A stretch of 64,000 nucleotides of DNA from assembly GCA_037200125.1 (NCBI GenBank), contig JBBCGS010000008.1, forward strand, positions 372,001 through 436,000. The letters are read 5' to 3'. Position 1 is the stretch's first letter. Every line of letters begins with the position of its first letter. Shown here one piece after another: positions 18,555 through 27,310 of the stretch. The notes beneath the pieces are model-generated. The model searched no databases, had not been told where the DNA came from, and saw only the letters and a list, made by a program, of their open reading frames with translations. This DNA comes from JADGHX01 sp037200125 (lineage in GTDB: Bacteria > Pseudomonadota > Gammaproteobacteria > Steroidobacterales > Steroidobacteraceae). Position numbers and translations under genes: made by a program.

Positions 18555-19249
18555 AGACCATCACCTGGCTATCCCCGCAGGATGCGCCGGAGTGGTTTCC
18601 CCCTCTGGAACAGGCTCTCGACGAACCTGCTGGCCTGCTCGCCGCCGGCGGGGATCTGTCGACCCAGCGACTGCTCGCCGCCTATCGCCGTGGAATCTTC
18701 CCGTGGTATTCGCCGGGCCAGCCCGTGCTCTGGTGGTCGCCCGACCCGCGAGCGGTTCTTTTCCCTGACGAGTTTCGCTGCTCCCGCAGCCTCTCGAAGA
18801 CGCTACGCAATGGCGGCTTCGAAATCGTGATCGACCGGGATTTCCCGCAAGTGATCGCCGCGTGCGCCGCCCCCCGCCCGGAAAGCGTCGGGACCTGGAT
18901 AACCTCGGAAATGATGGACGCCTACATCGAGCTGCACCGGCGCGGTTACGCCCACAGCATCGAAACGTGGCGCGACCGGGAGCTCGTCGGCGGGCTCTAC
19001 GGGGTGCGGCTGGGCGGCGTGTTCTTCGGCGAATCCATGTTCAGCCGGGAAAGCAACGCGTCGAAGGTCGCGCTGGCACGGCTGGTGGACGCCTGCCGGG
19101 CGGCCGGAATCGCGGTCATCGATTGCCAGATGACCTCCGCGCACCTTGAAAGTCTGGGTAGCCGCCGCATACCGAGGGCGCGTTTCCAGGCGCTGGTGCG
19201 CGAGCATGTGGCGAATAAACCCATGCCGCTCACTCTTCCCGCGCCATAA
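18551..19249 (+). CDS. aat: Leucyl/phenylalanyl-tRNA-protein transferase
   Basis: The 232-aa enzyme adds Leu or Phe to N-terminal Lys/Arg of proteins, marking them for ClpS-ClpAP by the N-degron pathway. Family motifs are GIFPWYSPGQPVLWWSPDPR, GTWITSEMMDAY, and GVRLGGVFFGESMFSRESNASKVAL. The GTG start at 18551 overlaps the previous stop as GTGA and gives a length close to E. coli Aat (234); longer upstream extension is out-of-frame noise. It is intact, marking the sharp right edge of the frameshifted stretch. clpA and clpS, the downstream readers, are close by. Confidence 0.95.
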   Translation: MKTITWLSPQDAPEWFPPLEQALDEPAGLLAAGGDLSTQRLLAAYRRGIFPWYSPGQPVLWWSPDPRAVLFPDEFRCSRSLSKTLRNGGFEIVIDRDFPQVIAACAAPRPESVGTWITSEMMDAYIELHRRGYAHSIETWRDRELVGGLYGVRLGGVFFGESMFSRESNASKVALARLVDACRAAGIAVIDCQMTSAHLESLGSRRIPRARFQALVREHVANKPMPLTLPAP

Positions 19250-19280
19250 ATTGCATTGGGCGGGTCCTTTATGCATGATT

Positions 19281-19298
19281 CGCGCCCCTTGGGGCGCG
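19281..19298 (+). promoter_or_regulatory. Perfect hairpin just upstream of infA
   Basis: CGCGCCCC-TT-GGGGCGCG is an 8-bp perfect inverted repeat ending 8 nt before the infA ATG, where the ribosome site would be. It has no T run, so it is not a classical terminator. It could mask the start of infA or stabilise the aat 3' end; the role is inferred. Confidence 0.45.
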
Positions 19299-19306
19299 TA
19301 GGGTCT

Positions 19307-19525
19307 ATGGCTAAAGAAGATGCAATCCAGATGGAAGGCGAGGTCGTCGAGACCCTGCCCAACACCACATTCCGCGTGAAGCTGAAGAACGGCCACGTGG
19401 TCAATGCCCATATCTCGGGCAAGATGCGCAAGAACTATATCCGCATCCTCACCGGCGACGCCGTGACGGTCGAAATGACGCCGTACGACCTGACCAAAGG
19501 CCGGATCATCTATCGCGGCCGGTAG
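19307..19525 (+). CDS. infA: Translation initiation factor IF-1
   Basis: The 72-aa OB-fold protein has the same length as E. coli IF-1: MAKEDAIQMEGEVVETLPN, then FRVKLKNGHVVNAHISGKMR and KNYIRILTGDAVTVEMTPYD. It binds the ribosomal A site during initiation. The start at 19307 is fixed by the conserved MAKED; the frame extends upstream through the hairpin but is not coding there. It lies between aat and the convergent clpA, with a REP-like hairpin after it. Confidence 0.97.
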   Translation: MAKEDAIQMEGEVVETLPNTTFRVKLKNGHVVNAHISGKMRKNYIRILTGDAVTVEMTPYDLTKGRIIYRGR

Positions 19526-19596
19526 CCTTCGGCTACCCACTCCGCCTTTTCAACGTCGATTTTGTTTGCCCGGTGACGGGCTGCCGGCGCTTCCTC

Positions 19597-19653
19597 TTAG
19601 CCGCCCGGCGATTGAGGGCCTCTTACGGAAGCCCTCAATCGCCGGGCGGCTAA
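19597..19653. repeat. REP-like inverted pair between infA and clpA
   Basis: Two 23-bp arms (19597-19619 and 19631-19653) are exact reverse complements around an 11-nt loop. The core of the left arm is GCCGCCCGGCGATTGAGGGC. The pairing extends outward with a small gap (GCGCTTC... on both sides). The same unit recurs at 29.1 and 57.7 kb. Placed between convergent infA and clpA, it could also end transcription from both sides. Confidence 0.85.
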
Positions 19654-19666
19654 AGAAGCGCCCGCG

Positions 19667-21943
19667 TTACACCGTTACTTCAGGCTGGGAAGCCGGCGTG
19701 CAAGCCAGGTCGAGCTTCGACCCATCCTTCGCCACCGAGATCCGAACTGTACCGCCGCCAGCGAGGCTGCCAAACAGCAGTTCCTCAGCGAGGGGCCGCT
19801 TGATGTGCTCCTGGATAACCCGAGCCATTGGCCGCGCACCCATCTTCGGGTCGTAACCCTTGTCGGCAATCCAGCGCCGAGCGGCGTCATCGAGAGAAAT
19901 CTGCACGCCCCTCTGCTCGAGCTGCATCTCCACTTCGACGATCAGCTTGTCGACAACCCGCTCGATCGTGACCGGGTCCAGCGTGCCGAACTGAATAACC
20001 GCATCCAATCGGTTGCGGAACTCAGGCGAGAACAGCCGGCGAATCGCCTCCATGCCGTCAGTCGCATTGTCCGACTGCGTGAAGCCGATGGAAGGCCGCG
20101 CCATGTCGGCCGCACCCGCATTCGTCGTCATCACAATGATGACGTGCCGGAAGTCGGCCTTGCGCCCGTTGTTATCCGTCAACGTCCCGTGGTCCATCAC
20201 CTGCAGCAGCAGGTTGAACACATCCGGATGGGCCTTCTCGACTTCATCGAGCAGCAGCACGCAGTGCGGATGCTTCGTGATCGCTTCGGTGAGCAAGCCA
20301 CCCTGGTCGAAGCCAACGTAGCCCGGCGGCGCACCGATCAGTCGCGACACCGTATGACGCTCCATGTACTCCGACATATCGAAGCGCAGGAACTCCACAC
20401 CCATCACCAGCGCGAGCTGGCGAGTGACCTCGGTCTTGCCGACGCCGGTGGGACCCGCGAACAGGAAGCTACCCACCGGCTTACGCTGGTCGCCGAGCCC
20501 CGAGCGCGCCATCTTGATGGACGCCGAGAGCGCTTCAATCGCCTTGTCCTGCCCGAAGATCGAGAGCTTCAGATTGCGCTCGAGGTTCTTCAGCACTTCG
20601 CGATCGGAAGTCGACACGCTCTTGGCCGGGATGCGGGCCATGCGCGCGACGACATCTTCAATGTGGCTTACTTCGACGGTGCTCTCGCGCTCACCGATGG
20701 GCTTCAGGCGCAGGCGCGCGCCGGCCTCATCGACTACGTCGATCGCCTTGTCGGGCAGCTGGCGCTCGTTGATGTGCCGGTCCGCGAGCTCCGCGGCGGC
20801 CTTGAGCGCATCGTTCGAATACTTCACGCCGTGGTGATCTTCGAAGCGGGTCTTCAGACCCAGGAGGATCTCGACCGTCTCCGCCACGCTCGGCGCCACG
20901 ACGTCGATCTTCTGGAAGCGACGCGCGAGCGCGTGATCCTTCTCGAAGATGCCGCGGTATTCCTGGTACGTAGTCGAGCCGATGCAGCGGATCTCGCCGT
21001 TCGTGAGCACCGGCTTGATCAGGTTCGAGGCGTCCATGACGCCGCCGGATGCCGCACCCGCACCAATGACGGTGTGGATCTCATCTATAAAGAGAATGGC
21101 GCCGGGCTGCTTCTTGAGCTCGGTGATCACACCCTTCAGGCGCTTCTCGAAATCGCCGCGATACTTGGTGCCCGCGATGAGTGAGCCCATGTCGAGCGCG
21201 TAGATGGTGCAGTCGGTCAGCACCTCGGGAACCTTGCCTTCGACGATGAGGCGCGCGAGGCCCTCCGCGATGGCGGTCTTGCCCACGCCGGCTTCGCCGA
21301 CGTAGAGCGGATTGTTCTTGCGCCGGCGGCACAGGATCTCGATGGTGCGTTCCACCTCGAGCTTGCGGCCGATCAGCGGGTCGATCTTGCCCTCCTGCGC
21401 CAGGCGGTTCAGGTTGCTGGTGTATTTCTCCAGCGCGTTACCGCCGCCTTCACCATCGCGCTCGGCTTCACCCTGCGCGGACTCTTCCTTCTCCGTAGTC
21501 TTCTCCTCGGCGATCTTCGAGAGGCCGTGCGAGATGTAATTGACGACGTCGAGCCGGGCGACGTGCTGGCGATTCAGCAGGTACACGGCGTGACTCTGCT
21601 TCTCGCTGAAGATGGCGACGAGCACATTGGCTACGCCGACTTCCTTCTTGCCGCTCGACTGCACATGGAACACCGCCCGCTGCAGCACGCGCTGGAAGCC
21701 CAGCGTCGGCTGCACCTCGCGCTCCTCGGATTCATCGAGGCGCGGCGTGGACTGGTCGATGTGTTCCTTGATTTCCTGCTTGAGCTTCGCAAGATCCGCG
21801 CCGCAGGCGCGCAGAATTTCCCGGACCTTGGGGGTGTCCAGGATGGCGAGCAGCAAATGCTCGACCGTCAGGTATTCATGACGTGCCTCGCGCGCCTGGT
21901 GAAAGGCGTCGTTGAGGCAGTATTCAAGCTCATTGGACAACAC
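19667..21943 (-). CDS. clpA: ATP-dependent Clp protease ATP-binding subunit ClpA
   Basis: The 758-aa AAA+ unfoldase feeds ClpP, with ClpS as adaptor. Its length equals E. coli ClpA. It has an N domain (LSNELEYCLNDAFHQARE), D1 with Walker A GEAGVGKTA and DEIHTVIGAG, and D2 with GPTGVGKTE and LLLDEVEKAH. Near the end of the second module is the IGL-type ClpP-contact segment (SIGFTQSD region). A GTG at 21943 is chosen as start because it aligns with the family N-terminus and has AAAGG upstream; an ATG at 21988 would overlap clpS and add unrelated residues. Confidence 0.96.
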   Translation of the reverse strand: MLSNELEYCLNDAFHQAREARHEYLTVEHLLLAILDTPKVREILRACGADLAKLKQEIKEHIDQSTPRLDESEEREVQPTLGFQRVLQRAVFHVQSSGKKEVGVANVLVAIFSEKQSHAVYLLNRQHVARLDVVNYISHGLSKIAEEKTTEKEESAQGEAERDGEGGGNALEKYTSNLNRLAQEGKIDPLIGRKLEVERTIEILCRRRKNNPLYVGEAGVGKTAIAEGLARLIVEGKVPEVLTDCTIYALDMGSLIAGTKYRGDFEKRLKGVITELKKQPGAILFIDEIHTVIGAGAASGGVMDASNLIKPVLTNGEIRCIGSTTYQEYRGIFEKDHALARRFQKIDVVAPSVAETVEILLGLKTRFEDHHGVKYSNDALKAAAELADRHINERQLPDKAIDVVDEAGARLRLKPIGERESTVEVSHIEDVVARMARIPAKSVSTSDREVLKNLERNLKLSIFGQDKAIEALSASIKMARSGLGDQRKPVGSFLFAGPTGVGKTEVTRQLALVMGVEFLRFDMSEYMERHTVSRLIGAPPGYVGFDQGGLLTEAITKHPHCVLLLDEVEKAHPDVFNLLLQVMDHGTLTDNNGRKADFRHVIIVMTTNAGAADMARPSIGFTQSDNATDGMEAIRRLFSPEFRNRLDAVIQFGTLDPVTIERVVDKLIVEVEMQLEQRGVQISLDDAARRWIADKGYDPKMGARPMARVIQEHIKRPLAEELLFGSLAGGGTVRISVAKDGSKLDLACTPASQPEVTV

Positions 21944-21966
21944 GATTTCGAACCTTTGAAGGCCCT

Positions 21967-22290
21967 TCAGGCTTCTTCCAGAGTGCACATCAGCGGATGC
22001 TGATTGTCCCGGGCGTAGGTGGTCACCTGCGCTACCTTAGTTTCAGCAATCTCGTATGTGAAGACTCCGCAGACGCCCTTACCCTTCGTATGGACTTCCA
22101 GCATGATGCGCGTGGCGGTCGGCCGGTTCAGCGCAAAAAATTTCTCGATCACATCGACGACGAACTCCATTGGAGTGTAATCGTCGTTTAACAAGACCAC
22201 CTGATACAGCGGCGGCTGCTTGACCTGCGGGCGCGCCTCTTCTACGACGACGCCATTGTCCGGGCGTGAAATCTGCGGGTCATTCGACAT
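21967..22290 (-). CDS. clpS: ClpA adaptor ClpS (N-recognin)
   Basis: The 107-aa adaptor binds the ClpA N domain and delivers N-degron substrates with Leu, Phe, Trp or Tyr at the N-terminus. The conserved core is YQVVLLNDDYTPMEFVVDVI, followed by ATRIMLEVHTKGKGVCGVFT and ETKVAQV. The N-terminal 25 residues are the flexible extension. It is 23 bp upstream of clpA, the usual operon. It is divergent from gspC across a 217-bp AT-rich gap that should hold both promoters. Confidence 0.96.
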   Translation of the reverse strand: MSNDPQISRPDNGVVVEEARPQVKQPPLYQVVLLNDDYTPMEFVVDVIEKFFALNRPTATRIMLEVHTKGKGVCGVFTYEIAETKVAQVTTYARDNQHPLMCTLEEA

Positions 22291-22507
22291 GATGGCCCTT
22301 TATAGGGGTCGCCATTCGGCAACACAAGCCGTGTAGATAGTGATGGAGTTTAGCGAACGAAAACAATTGCTTGAGCCTCCAGATATCACACTCGTATGAT
22401 GGCGCCCGCGCGAGGGCACCGGCTTGCCCGGCAACTGCGAGCAAAGCCTGTTCCATGAAGGTCCCGAAGGCCATACCGAAGACCATGCCCACCATGATTT
22501 CCAAGCG

Positions 22508-23494
22508 ATGAACGCAGCGACCTGGGTAGAGAAACTGCCACCACCGGACCGCTGGCGCGAGTTGTCGCTCGCCCATGGCCCCCGGATTGCCACTTGGGTG
22601 CTGGCCCTCGCGCTCGGCGTGCAGGCGGCATTGATCGTGACGGACCTCACAGGAGGCAAGTCCCTCCCCGGTGCGGATGCGCCCCCGCCGCCCCCGGCCC
22701 CGCCCCGGCGGCACGTCAATGTCGCAATGGTCGCCAACAATCACCTCTTTGGGAATGCCGCGGCACAGCCGAAGGCTCAGGGGGACGCCGCCAGCGCGCA
22801 GCCGACCTCCATTCCGCTCGTGCTCACGGGCGTCATCGCCGCCGACAACCCGGAGAACGGCCTCGCCATCCTCGGGGAGAACGCCGCGAACGCGAAGGTG
22901 GTCGCCGTCGGCCAACAGGTCCCCGGTGGCGCGAAACTGCATTCGGTCTATAGCGACAAGGTGATCCTGGATCGCGGGGGCACCCTCGAGTCGCTGATGC
23001 TGCCGCGCCAGTCCGGTCCGCCGCTCGGCATGGCGCCCCAGGCGCCCCCGCCGCTGCCGACGGCGGACAACCCGATTGTCGATCGGGTACGACAGCTCAT
23101 CGCCAACGAGCCCAATACCATCGCCGAGGTCATCCGCCCGCAGCCGGTTTTTGCGCAAGGCAAGCAACGAGGCTTCCGCGTTTACCCCGGACGCAACCGG
23201 CAAGCGTTTACTCGTATCGGCCTGCGGCCCGGTGATCTCGTGCTCGCCATCAACGGAACACCGCTGGATGACCCGGCGCGCGGCCAGGAGGTTTTCAACA
23301 CCCTGGGCTCCTCAAGCGAGGCGCACGTCACGGTCCTCCGAAACGGCAAGCAGCAGGATCTCACTTTGCAGTTGTCACAAATTGCGCAGGAAGCGGAAGC
23401 ACTCGTCGGCGGGGGCAACGATGGGGCGGCGGCTCAGCCTCCCTCGGACGTCTCGCCGCCGCAGACCCCGGCGGAAGGGGCGGATCGTGATTGA
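22508..23494 (+). CDS. gspC: Type II secretion inner-membrane protein GspC
   Basis: The 328-aa product has one membrane helix near residues 25-45 (ATWVLALALGVQAALIV), then a Pro-rich periplasmic stretch. The HR domain (about 75-180: NNHLFG, LVLTGVIAADNPENGLAIL, VPGGAKLHSVYSDKVILDRGG) contacts the secretin GspD. A C-terminal PDZ domain (FTRIGLRPGDLVLAINGTPL) is linked to substrate choice. The start at 22508 lacks a strong ribosome site, so nearby alternatives are possible; the frame also extends upstream to 22424. It is the first gene of gspCDEF, divergent from clpS. Confidence 0.88.
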   Translation: MNAATWVEKLPPPDRWRELSLAHGPRIATWVLALALGVQAALIVTDLTGGKSLPGADAPPPPPAPPRRHVNVAMVANNHLFGNAAAQPKAQGDAASAQPTSIPLVLTGVIAADNPENGLAILGENAANAKVVAVGQQVPGGAKLHSVYSDKVILDRGGTLESLMLPRQSGPPLGMAPQAPPPLPTADNPIVDRVRQLIANEPNTIAEVIRPQPVFAQGKQRGFRVYPGRNRQAFTRIGLRPGDLVLAINGTPLDDPARGQEVFNTLGSSSEAHVTVLRNGKQQDLTLQLSQIAQEAEALVGGGNDGAAAQPPSDVSPPQTPAEGADRD

Positions 23495-23564
23495 GGGGGG
23501 CCTGCGAGGCGCAGCCCGATCGATTGCACGAGCGGCGCGACCTGCGCCCAGGAATGATCGGAAA

Positions 23565-25802
23565 ATGACAGTGACTGGATTCTTCGTTCACCGCCGCCTG
23601 CGCGCGGTTGCGCTCGGCGCGCTACTCGTCGTGGCGGGCTCGCTCGCGTCGGCGCAGCAGCCGCAGCAGCAGTCGAACCAGCGCATCACGCCCAACTTCA
23701 AAGACGCGGACATCGTGCAGATCGCCGAAGCGGTCGGCGCCGCCACGGGCAAGAACTTCATCCTCGACCCGCGCGTGCGTGCGCAGGTGACGATGCTGTC
23801 TTCCTCGCCGATGTCGCCGGACGCTTTCTATGAAGCGTTCCTGTCGATCCTTCAGGTGCACAGCTTCGTCGCCATGCCGGCGGGCAACAACATCTACAAG
23901 ATCGTGCCGGATGCCACGGCGCGCTCCATGCCGGGCGACGACCTGCCGGATCACGTCAGTCGAACGTCTGACGAGATCGTCACGCAGGTCATCCAGGTCA
24001 AGAACGTCAACGCGGCGCAGCTCGTGCCGATCCTGCGCTCGCTGGTGAACCAGAACGGCCACCTCGCGGCGTATCCGCCGTCGAACATCCTGATCATTTC
24101 GGATCGGGCGGCGAACGTGAACCGCATCCAGCGCATCATCGGCCGCATCGACCAGGCGGGCGATTCGGATGTCGAGATCGTGCCCCTGCAGAACGCGTCC
24201 GCCGTGGACGTCGTTCGCAACATCACCACGCTCTTCCAGCAGCAGCAGGCGCAGGAAGGCGGCACCAACCCGATGAAGCTCGTTGCGGACGACCGGTCGA
24301 ACGCTGTGCTCGTCAGCGGCGACCCGTCGCAGCGGCTGCGCATCAAGGCGCTCATCGCCCTCCTCGACACGCCGCTGCGGGCCGGCGGGGATACCCAGGT
24401 GCGTTACCTCCGCTACGCCGACGCGGAAAAGCTCGCGCCGAAGCTCAAGGAACAGATTACCGGCCAGGCCCAGGCCAGCCCCGGCACGCCGGGCGCGGCG
24501 AACTCGCCGGCGGCGCAGGCCGACAAAGGCACGTTGATCTGGGCGGAGCCGGAAACCAACGCGCTCGTCATCACCGCCGCGCCGAAACAGATGCGGCAGA
24601 TCAACGCGATCATCGACAAGATCGACATTCGCCGCATGCAGGTGCTGGTCGAGGCGATCATCGCGGACGTCAACGAGGACAAGTCCGCCGAGCTCGGCGT
24701 CAACTGGGCCGCCTGGTCGCAGGACAATGACACGCGCATTCCAGTCGGCGGGTTCATCCAGCCGGTGGCCGGCACGTCGATCGTCGATCTCGCCCGGCTC
24801 ATCCAGGACCCGACGAACGCGGCCACCTCCGGCCTCAGCGCGCCGACCGGCACCACGCTCGGCATCGGCCGTATCGCCGCAACCGGCGTGAACTTTGCCG
24901 CGATGATTCGTGCCATGCGCAGCGATGCGAACACGAACATCATCGCCAAGCCCTCCACCATCACGATGGACAACCAGGAGGCGCAGCTCAAGGTCGCTCA
25001 GGAAGTGCCGTTCCTCACAGGCTCGTACTCGAGCACGGGCACCGGCGGCACCAGCGGCGCGGTGAATCCGTTCCAGACGATTCAGCGCGAGGAAGTCGGC
25101 ACCATCCTCAAGGTGACGCCGCAGCTGAACGGCAGCAACACCGTCATCCTCAAGATCGAGCTGGAAAGCTCCAATCTCGCGGCGAGCGTGACGGGCGCGG
25201 TCGATCTCATCACGAACAAGCGCACGTTCAGCACCAATGTGATGATCGAGGACGGCGGCATCGTCGTGCTCGGCGGCCTCATCGAGGACCGGGCCCTGCA
25301 AGGTGAGCAGCGCGTGCCGTTCCTCGGGCGCATTCCGATCATCGGCCTCGCTTTCAAGACCCGGAATGCGCAGAAGACCCGCAACAACCTGATGGTCTTC
25401 ATCCGGCCGAAGATCCTGCGCGACGGTGTGCAGGCCTCGTTCGAGACCGACGCGAAATACAACTACATTCGCGACGAGCAGAGGAGGCAGAACAAGTCCG
25501 AGATCCTGCCGCTGCTACCGGGCACGAAGAAGCCGATACTCGAGCCACCGCCACCACCGCCCCCGCCGGGTACCGGCGAAGTGGATCCGCGCGTCGAGCA
25601 GGAGAAGCTGCGGGGTGGTCAGGGCGATGGCTCGGCGGTGAGCACACCGGGTGGCGCAGTCGCGCCGCAGACCAGCCAGTCACCTCAAGCTCCGGGCCCC
25701 CAGACGCCGGCGCCTCAGCAATCGGTAGCCCCTGCCCCCGCGACGCCCCGATCTCAACCTGCGCCGTCGCCGCAAGCGACGCCGACGCGGCCGCCGGGAT
25801 AA
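23565..25802 (+). CDS. gspD: Type II secretion outer-membrane secretin GspD
   Basis: The 745-aa product has a signal peptide (about 1-30, cleavage after LASA), then N0 (NFKDADIVQIAEAVGAATGK), N1-N3 ring modules, and the secretin core. Core motifs are GRIAATGVNFAAMIRAMRSD, QEVPFLTG, VGTILKVTPQLN and GGLIEDRALQGEQRVPFLGR. The last 90 residues or so are Pro/Gln-rich and disordered (PPPPPPPPGTGEVDP), an unusual tail. It forms the outer-membrane exit channel of the T2SS. It lies 70 bp after gspC and 12 bp before gspE. No pilotin gene is visible in the window. Confidence 0.95.
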   Translation: MTVTGFFVHRRLRAVALGALLVVAGSLASAQQPQQQSNQRITPNFKDADIVQIAEAVGAATGKNFILDPRVRAQVTMLSSSPMSPDAFYEAFLSILQVHSFVAMPAGNNIYKIVPDATARSMPGDDLPDHVSRTSDEIVTQVIQVKNVNAAQLVPILRSLVNQNGHLAAYPPSNILIISDRAANVNRIQRIIGRIDQAGDSDVEIVPLQNASAVDVVRNITTLFQQQQAQEGGTNPMKLVADDRSNAVLVSGDPSQRLRIKALIALLDTPLRAGGDTQVRYLRYADAEKLAPKLKEQITGQAQASPGTPGAANSPAAQADKGTLIWAEPETNALVITAAPKQMRQINAIIDKIDIRRMQVLVEAIIADVNEDKSAELGVNWAAWSQDNDTRIPVGGFIQPVAGTSIVDLARLIQDPTNAATSGLSAPTGTTLGIGRIAATGVNFAAMIRAMRSDANTNIIAKPSTITMDNQEAQLKVAQEVPFLTGSYSSTGTGGTSGAVNPFQTIQREEVGTILKVTPQLNGSNTVILKIELESSNLAASVTGAVDLITNKRTFSTNVMIEDGGIVVLGGLIEDRALQGEQRVPFLGRIPIIGLAFKTRNAQKTRNNLMVFIRPKILRDGVQASFETDAKYNYIRDEQRRQNKSEILPLLPGTKKPILEPPPPPPPPGTGEVDPRVEQEKLRGGQGDGSAVSTPGGAVAPQTSQSPQAPGPQTPAPQQSVAPAPATPRSQPAPSPQATPTRPPG

Positions 25803-25814
25803 AAGGAACGCCCG

Positions 25815-27308
25815 ATGGATGATGCCGTCGCTGCCGTCAACGTGCCCGAGCGCCGCCTGTCCTTCGCGTTCGCGAAGCGTCATGGCGTGCTCGTGAAACG
25901 TTACGTGGAGGGTGTGGCCGAGTGCGCGTATCGCGCCGACACCACGCCGATGGCGCTCGCGGAAGTCCGCCGTTTCGTGCGCACGAAGATGAAGCTGGAG
26001 CGCGTGGACGAAACCGAGTTCGACGCCCTGCTCCGCACGGCCTACGAAGGCGGCAACAGCGCGACGATGCAGGCCGCCGAAGGCCTCGAGGACAGCACCG
26101 ATCTTGCGCACCTCGCGCAGGAACTGCCCGACCAGGCCGACCTGCTCGAAAGCGAAGACGACGCGCCGATCATTCGCCTCATCAACGCTGTGCTCACGCA
26201 GGCCGTGAAGGAAAACGCGTCGGACATCCACGTGGAGCCGTTCGAGAACCGGCTCGTCGTGCGCTTCCGCGTGGACGGCGTGCTGCGTGAGGTGCTGCAG
26301 TCCAAGCGCGCCGTGGCGCCGCTCGTCGTTTCGCGCATCAAGGTCATGTCGAAGCTCGACATCGCCGAGAAGCGCTTGCCGCAGGATGGCCGCATCAGCC
26401 TGCGGGTCGCCGGTCGCGCCGTCGACGTTCGCGTCTCGACCATTCCGTCGGGGCACGGCGAACGCGTGGTGCTCCGTCTGCTCGACAAGCAGGCCGGCCG
26501 CCTCGACCTGACGGCGCTCGGCATGGAGTCGCAGACGGAGAAGCTGATCGATGAGCTCATCTTCAAGCCGCACGGCATCCTGCTCGTCACCGGCCCCACG
26601 GGCTCGGGCAAAACGACGTCGCTCTACGCCGCGCTCGAACGGCTGAACGACAACACGCGCAACATCATGACGGTCGAGGATCCGATCGAGTACTACATCG
26701 ACGGCATCGGCCAGACCCAGGTGAACACCAAGGTGGAGATGACCTTCGCGCGCGGACTGCGTGCCATCCTCCGCCAGGACCCCGACGTGGTCATGATCGG
26801 TGAGATTCGTGACCTCGAGACGGCGCAGATCGCTGTGCAGGCCTCGCTCACCGGCCATCTCGTGCTGTCCACGCTTCATACGAACACCGCCGTCGGTGCC
26901 GTCACACGTTTGCGTGACATGGGCATCGAACCCTTCCTGCTCTCCTCGAGTCTCATCGGCGTGATGGCCCAGCGCCTCGTGCGCGTGCTGAACCCGGAGA
27001 CCAAGCAGGCTTTCCAGGGCGGCGAGTACGAACGTCGCCTGCTGAATCTGAAGCCGAGCGATCCGGCACCCGCGCTCTATCGCCCCGGCCGGGACGCGGG
27101 GGGTGGTTATCGGGGACGAACGGGCATCTACGAGCTCGTGGTCGTCGACGATCAGTTCCGCACGATGATCCACGACGGTGCAGCCGAGCATGAGCTCGAA
27201 CGCTATGCGCGAACCCTCACCCCTTCCATCCGCGATGACGGTCGCGCGAAGGTGCTGAAGGGCGAGACGACACTCGAAGAAGTTCTGCGCGTTACGCGCG
27301 AGGATTGA
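25815..27308 (+). CDS. gspE: Type II secretion ATPase GspE lacking the zinc tetracysteine motif
   Basis: The 497-aa cytoplasmic ATPase powers pseudopilus assembly. Walker A is GPTGSGKTT near residues 259-267; the Asp box reads DPDVVMIGEIRDLETAQIAVQ, and the His box TGHLVLSTLHTN. In most GspE the C-terminal part carries two CxxC pairs around the LxxL region. Here the expected first pair reads VLNPETK and the second GRDAGGGYRGRTGIYEL, with no cysteine at any of the four places. The start at 25815 follows AAAGGA. It overlaps nothing upstream and ends 2 bp before the gspF ATG. Confidence 0.95.
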   Translation: MDDAVAAVNVPERRLSFAFAKRHGVLVKRYVEGVAECAYRADTTPMALAEVRRFVRTKMKLERVDETEFDALLRTAYEGGNSATMQAAEGLEDSTDLAHLAQELPDQADLLESEDDAPIIRLINAVLTQAVKENASDIHVEPFENRLVVRFRVDGVLREVLQSKRAVAPLVVSRIKVMSKLDIAEKRLPQDGRISLRVAGRAVDVRVSTIPSGHGERVVLRLLDKQAGRLDLTALGMESQTEKLIDELIFKPHGILLVTGPTGSGKTTSLYAALERLNDNTRNIMTVEDPIEYYIDGIGQTQVNTKVEMTFARGLRAILRQDPDVVMIGEIRDLETAQIAVQASLTGHLVLSTLHTNTAVGAVTRLRDMGIEPFLLSSSLIGVMAQRLVRVLNPETKQAFQGGEYERRLLNLKPSDPAPALYRPGRDAGGGYRGRTGIYELVVVDDQFRTMIHDGAAEHELERYARTLTPSIRDDGRAKVLKGETTLEEVLRVTRED

Positions 27309-27310
27309 CA

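Noticed and set aside
23622..25301. 559-codon minus-strand frame opposite gspD
   Set aside because: Antisense shadow with Arg/Asp/Val-rich composition typical of reversed GC-rich coding DNA; gspD is complete on the plus strand.
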